DNA of 64,000 bases from Lichtheimia corymbifera B2541 (taxonomy: Eukaryota > Mucoromycota > Mucoromycetes > Mucorales > Lichtheimiaceae). The notes under the pieces are model-generated. The model searched no databases. It saw only the letters and a program-made list of their open reading frames with translations, and was not told the origin of the DNA. Where the stretch lies: assembly GCA_000697475.1 (NCBI GenBank), contig JNEU01000835.1, positions 186,001 through 250,000 of the forward strand, given 5' to 3'. A program made the translations under genes and the position numbers. Below are positions 35,154 through 45,268 of this stretch, piece after piece. Every line of letters starts with the position of its first letter. Within the stretch, counting starts at the first letter, position 1.

Positions 35154-36827
35154 ATGCGCAGAATATTACCGTCGAAAAAGAGTAAAAAGAGACCTGGTGA
35201 CCTTAAGATCCCTATTCCTCTTGTGGGAGGTGTATACAACGCAAATCTCACTGATACCCAAATCGATCAACTGCTCACAGGCCGCCACCATGATAATTCA
35301 TTGTCAACAGCAACAAACGATCCCCATCACAAAAAAGCGTCCTCTATCACTGAGGAAAGATCAAATGTCTATGAGGAGAAACCACCACCACGACCCATCA
35401 GCTCACCACCTATTCTTGCCATGCCTAATCCACGTCGACCCTTTGCTCCAAAAGACTCTGTTCTTCAATGTCAGGAATATGATAAGACGCAAATTGAAAA
35501 TAGCACTATCACCACTGGTACACCACCACCACCACTCTCTGCAGAGAGTCACAACAGCGACCAGCAAAGTGTGCTTGTATTATTGCCGCAAAATTGGAAA
35601 GAGATTCCTAATCATATTCAGCGAGAGCAAATCATGGCTGCACCAGAAAAACCTATGCTGATGGATGATTCTGAGCAGTGGGCAGAAAGCAGTGAAGATT
35701 CAAATTTGCAATATACTTCAGCGCCCCAATCACCCCTTGTTTCAGATGATGATCCTTCATCTTCCACTGCCCTGTCATTCAACCACCAATACAAACATCA
35801 CCATTTATCATCTGACAGTTCCACACCAAGAGCACATCGTCATCAACGTGTTGTTAACAATATCCATCAACCACCTCCAAGGAACCAACAAACAACAATG
35901 GCACCTTCACAAAGACCACCTGCTCCACCGGAGCACAACATTATCAGCCTTGAGGCGTTGAAACGACAAGTAGATATGATTCAACAACAGCGAGAACTAG
36001 AAAGGCGTGAATGGGAAAGGAGAGAAATGGAACATCGGCAACGTGAACAATTGATGCTTGATAAGATTATGGATACTCAGCGGCAACTTGAACGAGCCTT
36101 GGCAGTAAGCAGCAATAGTAGCAATAGCAGCTCATCCAATCGGCGGCGTAATATCACAGTTCGCCCCTTACCGCGTGATCATGACGATGATGATGATGAT
36201 AGTGATTCATCTGCTGCACCTGAACGAATAAGACGATCCCAACGTAGACGATCTGCGCCTGGATCTCCTCAATACCATTCAGCTGTTGAAGAAGACCATC
36301 TTGATCAAGATGATCAAATGGCATCATTCCCAAGACGTCGTGCAGCAGCAGCAGCAGCAAGAAGATCTTCTATTCGTGATGATACAGCAGCAGGTTATAT
36401 GTCATTACCAGGCCCACATCATAACCGATTACGACGCCATCATCATCACCATCATCATCCACCTGCAACAACGACTATTATGCACCTACATCCTCCTCCT
36501 CCTATTCGTCCACCACCTCCACATGCAACACCAGCTGGTGCTCCACCACCACCGCCACCACCACCTCCTCCACCTTTACTTTATGATGAATGGGCTGCTG
36601 CTGCTGCTGTTGGATGGGGTGGTCCACCACCACCACCTCATTATCCTATAGCTCCACCTTTTTCAGAAAGTGCATATCAAGATGATCCTGCATTATATCG
36701 CTCATACAATCGTCGTTCATTAAGACAACAACCGCAACAACAAGCATCAGGATCGACACGTATGCAACATCGACGACCCAGTGGCTATCATTCCTTTGTT
36801 GATGGTCCACCTTCCTTAGGATATTGA
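35154..36827 (+). CDS. Low-complexity protein with coiled coil and His/Pro tracts, unknown function
   Basis: A single open exon encodes 557 aa from the ATG at 35154. The N-terminus is basic, MRRILPSKKSKKRPG, followed by IPIPLVGGVYNANLTDTQID, then a Ser/Pro-rich region. A strongly charged coiled coil follows, beginning LEALKRQVDMIQQQRELER (about residues 265-325), then Asn/Ser and Asp runs, an Arg/Ala-rich part, a run of eight or more His, and long Pro tracts resembling profilin- or SH3-binding segments. The family is not recognised. Codon-level repeats (CAC/CAT and CCA/CCT) are probably unstable. The conserved-looking first 50 residues are the best handle for a homology search. Cytoskeletal scaffolding is conceivable but not shown. 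Confidence 0.7.
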   Translation: MRRILPSKKSKKRPGDLKIPIPLVGGVYNANLTDTQIDQLLTGRHHDNSLSTATNDPHHKKASSITEERSNVYEEKPPPRPISSPPILAMPNPRRPFAPKDSVLQCQEYDKTQIENSTITTGTPPPPLSAESHNSDQQSVLVLLPQNWKEIPNHIQREQIMAAPEKPMLMDDSEQWAESSEDSNLQYTSAPQSPLVSDDDPSSSTALSFNHQYKHHHLSSDSSTPRAHRHQRVVNNIHQPPPRNQQTTMAPSQRPPAPPEHNIISLEALKRQVDMIQQQRELERREWERREMEHRQREQLMLDKIMDTQRQLERALAVSSNSSNSSSSNRRRNITVRPLPRDHDDDDDDSDSSAAPERIRRSQRRRSAPGSPQYHSAVEEDHLDQDDQMASFPRRRAAAAAARRSSIRDDTAAGYMSLPGPHHNRLRRHHHHHHHPPATTTIMHLHPPPPIRPPPPHATPAGAPPPPPPPPPPPLLYDEWAAAAAVGWGGPPPPPHYPIAPPFSESAYQDDPALYRSYNRRSLRQQPQQQASGSTRMQHRRPSGYHSFVDGPPSLGY

Positions 36828-36940
36828 TATGTAGAAAAGAGAGTACACTTTTTAAACCACCCCAACCTCCTCATTGTATCATACTTGTTAAATTATATAT
36901 GTATATTCTTTTCTTACACGTGTGTGTATATATATTGCTT

Positions 36941-38293
36941 CTACATGATTAAGGTAAACAGTAGGAAAAAGAATATAATGGTAGCAAAAATCTTGATCAT
37001 GAGCCATCGGTTTGAGCTGATATTGGTGTAATATTTGAGTAGTTCACGCTGAGCACCCATCACATTCATCTCGATATCCTCTGTATTTTGATCAATCCTA
37101 CATTTTCCATCCCATCCCATGGTCAATCACCCATTTTATACAACACCTCTTTTTCTCCCTTTCTCCCTGATGACTTGCCTTTGTACCGTTTCACGTTGTT
37201 CGGCAACCATGGTAGCAAGTTGTTGAAAGATGGAACCCAATTCGGCAATCGTACTCTCGATGCTTTCAATGGCTGTAGATCGGTTTTCAATATATCGATC
37301 TTGTTCTGCAAGGACCATTTGCTGTTGTTGCTGCTGCTGTTCGGGTGTAATCATGGGTATACCCAGAGATAATGTTGAATCTTCCGGTGGTGGTTGTGGT
37401 GGTAGCTGTTGTTGAAGTTGCTGCTGTTGCTGATTATGCACATCCTCGGGTGGTGAATCACGCCGCCTTGACTTGAGCAAGGGTGAGCTTCCTTTTTATC
37501 CACAACACGCACACTCCATCAGCATGATCCATAATAATAATACCTTTTTCCTCTCTCTCAGCTTACCGAATGATGGATCCACAGCTTGCTCGGATGCCGA
37601 AAAGAGAAACTGATCGCGTTTGTCCTTGGACATTTTCATATTCTAACATCCATCCACACTTAGCTCGTCATCCCCTTCCATATCTACACAACTTACCTCG
37701 GTCCTAATCTCAAGTACATCCTTAAAACTCATTGACGTATCGGCTAACTTGCTCTGAAGGGCAACAACGACATTCGATGTATGCTCGGTTGCTTGCTTGG
37801 ATGATTGTCGCTGGTGCTTGGTATAATCTTGCAACATGGCAATTTGCTTGTTGAGCTTGGCGATATCTTGTTTGATAATAAACGTCAATTCCTACATATC
37901 TCTCGTTGAGTATCCATGATGCTGCTATGTATCACATATATATCATCGACATACGCTGATCTCCACGGGCTTATCATCAAATAAGGTCTTGCGTTTGGCC
38001 ACTACATGCATATACACAAAATTAGTAAGGTCCTGTTGCAACAGATAAAAGAATCCATATTTACGTTTGGTGAGTTTCTCTAGCTTGCTTGCTGTGCTGG
38101 TGATATTACGACTGATCTCTGCTGCCATCAAGGAAAATTCACTTCGAGGATGGTGTTGCTTTTGTTTTCCATTGGAAGTCATCCGCGGGGATGAAAGTAG
38201 TGAACGTCTTTCGAGAGTCGATGATGCGTTTGAACGTGACCGAATACGGTCAACCATGGAGTGGAATTCATTGGTGCGATCTTTGAAGGACAT
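36941..38293 (-). CDS. SED5: Syntaxin 5 / Sed5, Golgi Qa-SNARE
   Basis: Six minus-strand exons (38065-38293, 37955-38001, 37697-37891, 37567-37642, 37179-37491, 36941-37097) encode 338 aa. The N-peptide MSFKDRTNEFHSMVDR is the Sly1-binding motif of Sed5/syntaxin 5. The Habc region includes LAKRKTLFDDKPVEISELTF. A Gln-rich linker precedes the SNARE motif (LAEQDRYIENRSTAIESIES through GAQRELLKYY), and the protein ends in a hydrophobic anchor (IFATIIFFFLLFTLIM). It is the target SNARE for ER-to-Golgi and intra-Golgi fusion. The intron between exons 5 and 6 uses a GC donor (GCAAGT), required because GT alternatives bring in a stop. It is divergent from the carnitine acetyltransferase gene, 250 bp away. 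Confidence 0.94.
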
Positions 38294-38543
38294 GGCTGGT
38301 GGTGGTGGTTTAAAAAGGGAGGAGGAGAAAGAGAAAGAGAACAGCACACATCCATTCTCCGCTTGGAACACGCATTGGCCTTATTTGGAGCTTCCTTTGA
38401 GAGAGAGCACACGCATAAAAGGTGTGAGTGTGTGAGTGTGTGTCATACATGTGATTCTAATAACCTGCATATATTTTAAGAGCTTATTCCTTTTCCTCTT
38501 TCTTTCTTTCTTCTTTGTTTATTCGGCACAACAACCGATCACC
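38294..38543. promoter_or_regulatory. Divergent promoter region between SED5 and carnitine acetyltransferase
   Basis: Only 250 bp separate the two start codons. The region holds GGAGGAGGAGAAAGAGAAAG (a CT-rich leader for SED5 on its strand), a GTGTGAGTGTGTGAGTGTGTG stretch near 38420-38441, and a TTCCTCTTTCTTTCTTTCTTC leader just before the CAT start. No TATA box was assigned. Confidence 0.5.
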
Positions 38544-40825
38544 ATGACGACGCGTAGCAAAAAGACATATTCTATGCAACATACCGTACCACGCCTTCCC
38601 ATCCCTTCATTGGAAGAATCCTGTGCACTTTATCTACAATCCTTGCGTCCATTGCTGTCACCTGAAGAGCATCAAAAATCAGCAAAGTTGGTTCATGACT
38701 TTGTTAACAGTGATCTGGGCAAATCCTTGCAACAACGACTCGTGGATATTGACCAAGCTTCTCCTTTCAACTGGCTTGAAGATAACTTTTGGTTAAGAAA
38801 AGGTAAACCCATCATCATCATCATCATCATATTGCGTGTGTACCTGACCCAACAACGGTTACACACATGATATAGCCTATTTGGAATGGCGGGACCCACT
38901 CATGGTCAACAGCAACTGGTATATGCTTGGCGTCAATGATCCAAACCATCCACAGGAGTTATTGACCCCTAATGGGGGCGTGAGGCCTAAAGGCGAGTTT
39001 ACGCATTTTCAAATACATCGAGCTGCACACTTGATTCACCGCGGTTTGGAGTACAAGGAAATTCTTGAAAAGTGAGTTAAAAAGATGATCCGTACCATCA
39101 GCTTGGTATTTCTCACGGCATGTAAAACTGACATGTGTGTATCACATACATGTAGCGAAGACATTCCTGTCGACATGATCCGAGGAAACAAGGCTCAATG
39201 CATGTGGCAACACACCCGTATCTTTTGCCTGACACGCATTCCAATGCATCATTGCGACAAGTTGGTGCAACACGATATGGCATCCATCAAGCACATTATT
39301 GTCCTTGTACGGGATCAGGTTTATAAGCTGCCTGTATACAAACAGCAACCCGGTACAACAACATGGAGATTATTGACACGCCAAGAAATCGAGCAGTAAG
39401 GCATCCTCCATCCACCCTTGTGTATATGAAAACAGATTCATTGTTGGACAATCATGCAGTGCTCTTTTGGCTATCGTATGCCACGTACAACGCATGGACA
39501 GCAGTCAACTACAACCACCCATTGGCCTTCTTACATCCTGGGATCGAGATAACTGGGCTGTGGCACGCAATCATTTACTTGCTTTGGACACCGTGAACAA
39601 GGCTACCAACCGTGATATTGAATCCAGTCTTTTTGCTGTGGCCTTGGATGATTATAGCAATGGAGCCGACATGGGAGGACGTACAAAGATGGCTTTTTGT
39701 GGCAATTTGGGAATAGGCAATGGGCACAATCGATGGTATGACAAGAGTATCACGGTCTTGGTGGAAAGCAACGGCCAATGCGTGTATACGGGTGAACATT
39801 CGCCTGCAGATGCGCTCCTTGTTAGCTATGTCTTTGATCACATGCTCATTGAACCATGCCCGCCACCATTTGACATCCGCCCTGTGGCACCTGACGCAGT
39901 ACAAGATGCATCATGCTTTGAACATCTCACATGGAAGGTTGATCCGGTTATTGAAAAGTGTTTGAAGAATGCACAAAAGGCGGCCGATGATACAGCAGCA
40001 TTCTCAGATTCATACGTTGAAGTCTTTGAAGATTATGGCACTGATTGGATCAAAAGTGTAGCCAAGCTCCCTCCTGACGCCTTTTACCAAATGACAATTC
40101 AACTCGCATACCACCGTATCCATGGCAAGGTTGTGCCAACGTATGAGACAGCATCAACCCGACAGTTTTTGCATGGTAGAACGGATACGATTCGTACATG
40201 CAGTGTGCAAAGCAAACGATTATGTGAAGAATGGATGAATGAGCAAAACGATGTAGGTCATTTGATAAGGGTCTCTTTGTTATGCTGGATTCGCATGATG
40301 TTGTTGGTATCTTTGTTCTCATACATGTTCGATTTGGGGCATTTCATATAGGCCAAGACCAAGTACCATCTTTTGAAAGATGCTATCAATGTCCATCGCA
40401 AGTACACCCAAATCTCGAGTAATGGCCATGGATGTGATCGCCATTTGATGGTGCTTCGGCTACTCAACATGGATCACCAAATTGTATCTCCTACCACTGG
40501 CAAGCTTGAACCAGCACCTATGCATCCAATGTTTGAAGATCCTATATTCAGAAAATCACAAACATGGGTGCTCAGCACATCCAATTTGCATTCTGGAGTT
40601 CGTCTTATGGGTACTGGCTTTGGTTCAGCTGTCAAGGATGGCTATGGTGTGAATTACATGGCCGCACCCACAGTGGTCAAGTTCACTATTGAGGTAAAGC
40701 AAGTGCCTGATACAGTGTCTGCCAAAGAATTTGGTGCAACTTTACGCAAAGTACTATTGGAGCTCAAGGATGTCTGTGAAAAAGTCCACAAATCCACACC
40801 AACAGCAGAACAGGCAAGGATGTGA
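38544..40825 (+). CDS. Carnitine O-acetyltransferase (choline/carnitine acyltransferase family)
   Basis: Five exons (38544-38802, 38876-39071, 39156-39395, 39460-40252, 40352-40825) encode 653 aa. The family start LPRLPIPSLEES-like block (here VPRLPIPSLEESCALYL), the FNWLEDNFWLRKAYLEWRDP segment, GLLTSWDRDNWA, and the catalytic histidine in GEHSPADALLVSYVFDHM (His about 345) are all visible, as is the substrate-site YETASTRQFLHGRTDTIR. The C-terminal GTGFGSAVKDGYGVNYM closes the domain. It exchanges acetyl groups between CoA and carnitine, shuttling acetyl units between peroxisomes, cytosol and mitochondria during growth on fatty acids or acetate. There is no obvious presequence and the last residues (EQARM) are not a peroxisomal tripeptide, so location is unclear. 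Confidence 0.94.
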
Positions 40826-41099
40826 AAATGGTCTTTGTTTATCCCAAATCCACATAGCGCACGCACACACACACACACTCATTGTCTTTGTGTTGACCTC
40901 CTCCCCACCCCCCTTTATCTCTAGACAATGTGCACATTTTGGCAATAGAATAATAAAAAGCCAATACAATTTTACACTTTTTCATACCATCCTTTCTTTA
41001 CGATCCCTTCGATTCTATCCACTCCCTCCTCTCATTTTTCTTTCCTTACAGCCTTTATTACACACGCACACCCTCCTTTATTTTTACGTTCCTTTACAA

Positions 41100-42127
41100 A
41101 TGTCTCAAGAAACCTCATTTCCTATCCCATATATGATACCTGATCTCATCGATGACACCAAGACTGAGGATGTCAAGATACTAGCTGAGCAGACCATGAT
41201 CCATGCAGGAAAACAACGCCGTCGACGCACACGTACACGTGGATTTGATCCTAATCATATTCCAAGACCAGTCAACTGCTTCATGCTGTATCGCATCGAG
41301 ATGCAAAAGTATATTCGAAAGCATTGTCCATACGCCAACCACCGTGAAATCTCAAAAATCGTAGCCAAATGGTGGCATCAGGAGACCGAGGAAATCAAAA
41401 ACGAGTTCCGCTCTGCTGCTGACAAGGTCAAAATGGAACATCGTAACAAGTAAGTATTATCAGTATATACATCTTTTGGAACTTTGAGTCTAACGATGCG
41501 TATCTTTACAGGTATCCTGAATACAAATATACCCCCAAGAAAAAGAAGCAGCAAGAGCCAAAGCAACGACGTGCGGTATCTCATAACGATCATGAAAACA
41601 ACGCTGGTGAAAGGTTGGACACCTTGGGTTATATGTCTAATGCTCCATGGCGCCAACAGCCTACTACCTTGTATGGTGATGAGAAGACAAATCCTGGTCT
41701 TTATATGCCACACTCCCAGTATTACATGCTGTCACCGGATACAGCTCTTCCTTCCTCACATCTGCCATCATTGGATTACCCACTTACAAGCGTCTCTGCA
41801 AGCTTACATACACCAGTGTGGGACCATGATGATGGCTACAAGCTTGATATGCCCAGAGGATACAACAGCGCGTGTGCCTTATCGTCGTCATCATGCTCGC
41901 CATCATCCTTGTCTCCTGATATGTGGAGCAATCCATTATCGTCTTCGTCTTTGCCATCATGCAACTTGGAAGCATATGCTGCTGCCGGGGATAACATGCA
42001 ACTAATCCTTGCCCACCACCCAATCATCAGTCCATGGGACCATTCCTTTGTCCCAGTAGGACAAGAATCAATGCTAGTGGAGCCTCTTTCTTCTGATTAT
42101 TCAAGTGCTGCCCATGACAATGCCTAA
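41100..42127 (+). CDS. HMG-box transcription factor (MATA_HMG-like)
   Basis: Two exons (41100-41449 and 41512-42127) encode 321 aa. A single HMG box spans about residues 53-125: a basic run QRRRRTRTRG, then IPRPVNCFMLYRIEMQKYIR, EISKIVAKWWHQETEEIK and KYPEYKYTPKKKK, which is the sequence-specific MATA/SOX-like type (RPxNxFMLYR). The rest is Ser/Tyr/Pro-rich and disordered. It should bind the minor groove of AACAAT-like sites in the nucleus. Mating-type HMG genes of Mucorales (sexM/sexP) lie between a triose-phosphate transporter and an RNA helicase gene; those neighbours are absent, so this is more likely one of the autosomal HMG regulators. An AATAAA at 42183-42188 may be its polyadenylation signal. 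Confidence 0.88.
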
Positions 42128-42182
42128 TCACGTGTCTAAATGTAAAGCAAGTATGCATGACATGCATACTATGTTTGTAGTA

Positions 42183-42188
42183 AATAAA
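42183..42188 (+). terminator. Candidate polyadenylation signal of the HMG-box gene
   Basis: AATAAA lies 56 bp after the stop codon at 42127, a normal position for a eukaryotic cleavage and polyadenylation signal. Confidence 0.45.
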
Positions 42189-42294
42189 GATTCGATTCGT
42201 TCAGTAAAATAATTTGCCGAGGTGGAGGATGCAGGGGGAGGGAGATTCAATCCACTGAATAAACACCACTCCTTTGTCTTACACAAAATCATCC

Positions 42295-43145
42295 ATGCCG
42301 TGCTTTCCTATCCCAGATCCAAAGGGCACTAGCCATTATACCCGTATTCCTTTTGAATTCGATCAAGAACGCAAGTTGGTGTTGTTTATATGATAAGATA
42401 AGAAAAAAGGAGCTAATTGTATCTATTCTAGTCACTGCATCCCGTGTCTTTGTCAAGCTTCCTGATGGTTTTTCGCCCTTGGAACGGATGGTGTTGCAGA
42501 CAACAGGCAACTTGCAGCGTCTTCTCTCCGCATACTTTAACGTCCCAAGTCGAGTAACTATTATCAAGAACGAATTAGTCCCATGCGAAGCTGGATCGTC
42601 AGGATCGGACGATGACGACGATACTTGCCGACATTCCGGTGCCAGCGATCTAAAGAGCAACCTCGATATGCGATTTGAGCGACGTATTCTCATGCATTTT
42701 GGTGACAAGTTTGCATACGATGCCGACTCGATTGTCACTGTCAACGACCAAAAGACACTGGGCTTATTGACGAACCATGAATTTGGCCTGGGTCAGGTAT
42801 TTAGGTATGTATGCACGCGCCTTTTTTGACAGGTTGGGTATCCATGGATACTGATGATGCACACGTTTTCTATAATGCAGTCACCTGCGACACACACCCA
42901 AGTTTGCATTGCATGCTATAGGTCGTCATGGTACCGAGCACGGAAGCAGTTTTTGGAGAGATTATACATTACAAGCACCTGGAGTCGTCAACTGCTTTAT
43001 CCGTGAGACTTTTGTGGAAGGATTGTTTGAGCCATTCACAGGTGAACCTTCGAATCAAGGCACTATTTGGTATTCTCCGGAATGTTGCTGTGGTGCTAGC
43101 ACTTCTACTACACGTCGTCCTGAAGCACAACATACATTGATTTAG
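42295..43145 (+). CDS. Chorismate-lyase-like small protein (DUF98-type resemblance)
   Basis: Three exons (42295-42370, 42432-42804, 42881-43145) encode 237 aa. The first intron needs a GC donor (GCAAGT at 42371); only that choice joins MPCFPIPDPKG in frame to the rest. The core LPDGFSPLERMVLQTTGNLQRLLSAYF resembles the first helix-strand unit of chorismate lyase/DUF98 proteins (PLERxLLTTxGxVTRLLEAY). ERRILMHFGDKFAYDADSIV and VEGLFEPFTGEPSN fit the strand and loop pattern, including the acidic residue near the end. Bacterial relatives make 4-hydroxybenzoate or 3-hydroxybenzoate from chorismate; whether this protein is an enzyme is unknown. A run of Asp/Ser in the middle is an insertion. The resemblance is from memory of the family pattern and should be treated as tentative. 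Confidence 0.6.
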
Positions 43146-43548
43146 TTGCATTTCCCCCTCCCTTTCATCATCTTCATCTTCATCGCTTAGCATCGATTTA
43201 TCCTATTTTCAATACATACAAAACATGGATACCATTGTCCTGCATATAGTTAAATCATGACCTGCCATGTATGGTATACAATGAATCCTCCTCCTCCTGT
43301 AGTAGCTTTCTTTATCAAATGCAATCGAGCAGTACTTTGATATGCTTATCTATTGCGTCATATTACCATCAATCATGCATCATGCATCATGCATTTATCC
43401 CTAATCTCGGTTATTTATCACCTGGCTTGCAGGATAGGCTACAGCACTGGTGGGATCAAAGCCCTTCAATGACAATGATGCTATTTATGTTCATTGTTTA
43501 TCATCTTAAAGAGAACGTGTGGATTGATCTCAAGGCCAGAACCATCAA
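43146..43548. other. Intergenic between DUF98-like gene and chitinase
   Basis: About 400 bp holding a 3' flank and the chitinase promoter. It includes a short CATGCATCATGCAT repeat near 43373-43393. No gene is seen. Confidence 0.4.
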
Positions 43549-45116
43549 ATGAAGTGCGTCATTGTGTATCATTATGTCTTGGCTATGACCTGTATTTGTG
43601 TACCATTCTACACACAAACCCAAGCTAATGTGCCAAGAGCGCGAACATGTAAGTCCGATACACCGTGCCACATTAATGCACCACCCTTTCTATTTTACAA
43701 AACTCACGTCCCGATGCAACCACCACCACCAGCTACCAATGGTCCTGTCATTGCAGGCTACTTTGTCAATTGGTACGTTCTCATGCACTGAAGCAACACC
43801 AAGCCAACCACTTTTCTTTTCATTTCAGGGGGATTTATGCACGCAACCACAATGTCATAGATCTTGCTCCCGATGCACACAAGCTTACACACTTGCTCTA
43901 TGCCTTTGCCAATCTCGAGCCTTCTGGAAACGTTATACTCGGCGTATGTATAGGTGAATAACGGCTATGTCTATCAACGTACTTATCCGGGTGGGTTGCA
44001 TTATGTAGGATGTATGGGCTGATAAAGACAAGCATTTCCCTGCCGAACAAACGATTGATGGGCAAGCTGACAGCTGGAATGACCAAGGCAACAACTTGTA
44101 TGGCAACTTTAAGCAGCTCTATCTACTCAAGCAACGCCATCGACATCTCAAAGTGACACTCAGTGTGGGTGGATATTCTTGGTCTGCCAATTTCGGTGCC
44201 GTTGCAGCGGATCCACAGAAAAGAGCTACCTTTGTACAATCGGCTATCAAGCATGTTGCTGATCTTGGATTGGATGGCCTAGGCAAGTATATTCATCATG
44301 TCAAAAGGGGGCATTGGAAGCTAAAACATCGTTTGTAATATAGATATTGATTGGGAGTATCCAAAAGATCCTCAAGAAGCATTCAATTTTGTGCATTTGC
44401 TGTACGAGTTACGTATCGCCCTTGATCGATATCAGCAAAGCTTGGGACAAACAAACGAACCGCGTCTACTACTCACTTTGGCAGTTGCATGTGGACCCGA
44501 CAACTACCGATTGCTTCGACTACGCGAGATGGAACCTTATGTGGATATCTTTTATTTGATGGCGTACGATTTTGCAGGCTCGTGGGATAGCCAAACTGGA
44601 AATCAATCAGCATTACATGGAGGTTCAATCAATGGCCATCGAGCGGTGACCGATTATATGCAAGCAGGTGTTCCTCCCCATAAGCTGGTCCTTGGCCTTC
44701 CAGCGTATGGTCGGGCCTTTTCCAACACATCAGGACTCCATTCTAGTTTTCGAGGCTTGCCAAAGGGGACTTGGGGAGAGGATGGCATGTATGATTACAA
44801 GGAACTTCCCAGGCCTGGAGCTACCGAACACAACGATCTTCAAAATATGGCCTCCTATTCATACGATCCAGCAAAACGAGAGTTTGTCTCCTATGATACA
44901 CCCGAAGTCGTTCGAGCCAAATGCGAATACATCAAACAAATGCGTCTTGGAGGTGCCATGTTTTGGGAATTATCAGCAGATCACAAGGACAATCATCCAC
45001 GCAGTTTGCTGAATACAGTCTACAACTCATTCGGTGGTCATCTAGATACAATCCCCAATCACCTTCGCTTTCCACAAAGTCAATACGATAATATCAGAGC
45101 AATGGGAAATATGTAA
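43549..45116 (+). CDS. Chitinase, glycoside hydrolase family 18
   Basis: Four exons (43549-43772, 43829-43943, 44009-44282, 44344-45116) encode 461 aa. A hydrophobic N-terminus (VIVYHYVLAMTCICVPF) reads as a secretion signal. Landmarks of the GH18 barrel follow: VIAGYFVNWGIYARN, KLTHLLYAFANLEPSG, LKVTLSVGGYSWS, the catalytic DxxDxDxE as DGLDIDWE (202-209, acid Glu209), YLMAYDFAGSWD, GLPAYGRAF and GGAMFWELSADH. It cleaves beta-1,4-GlcNAc chains, most likely in remodelling of the chitin wall or in nutrition. No chitin-binding module or GPI signal is visible. The third intron uses a GC donor (AG/GCAAGT at 44283), which is the only way to keep the catalytic motif in frame. Confidence 0.95.
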
Positions 45117-45268
45117 TAAACCAAGTATCCGGTATATTGATTAGAAGTTTCTAGATAGTAATTAAAGGAAGGGATACTACTAAATGTATGCTGGTGTGAT
45201 GGGAATGCTGTTATAAAAAGTCTATGAGTGAAATACAAGGGAGAAAGTATGTGTGTGGGAGAGGGCGT

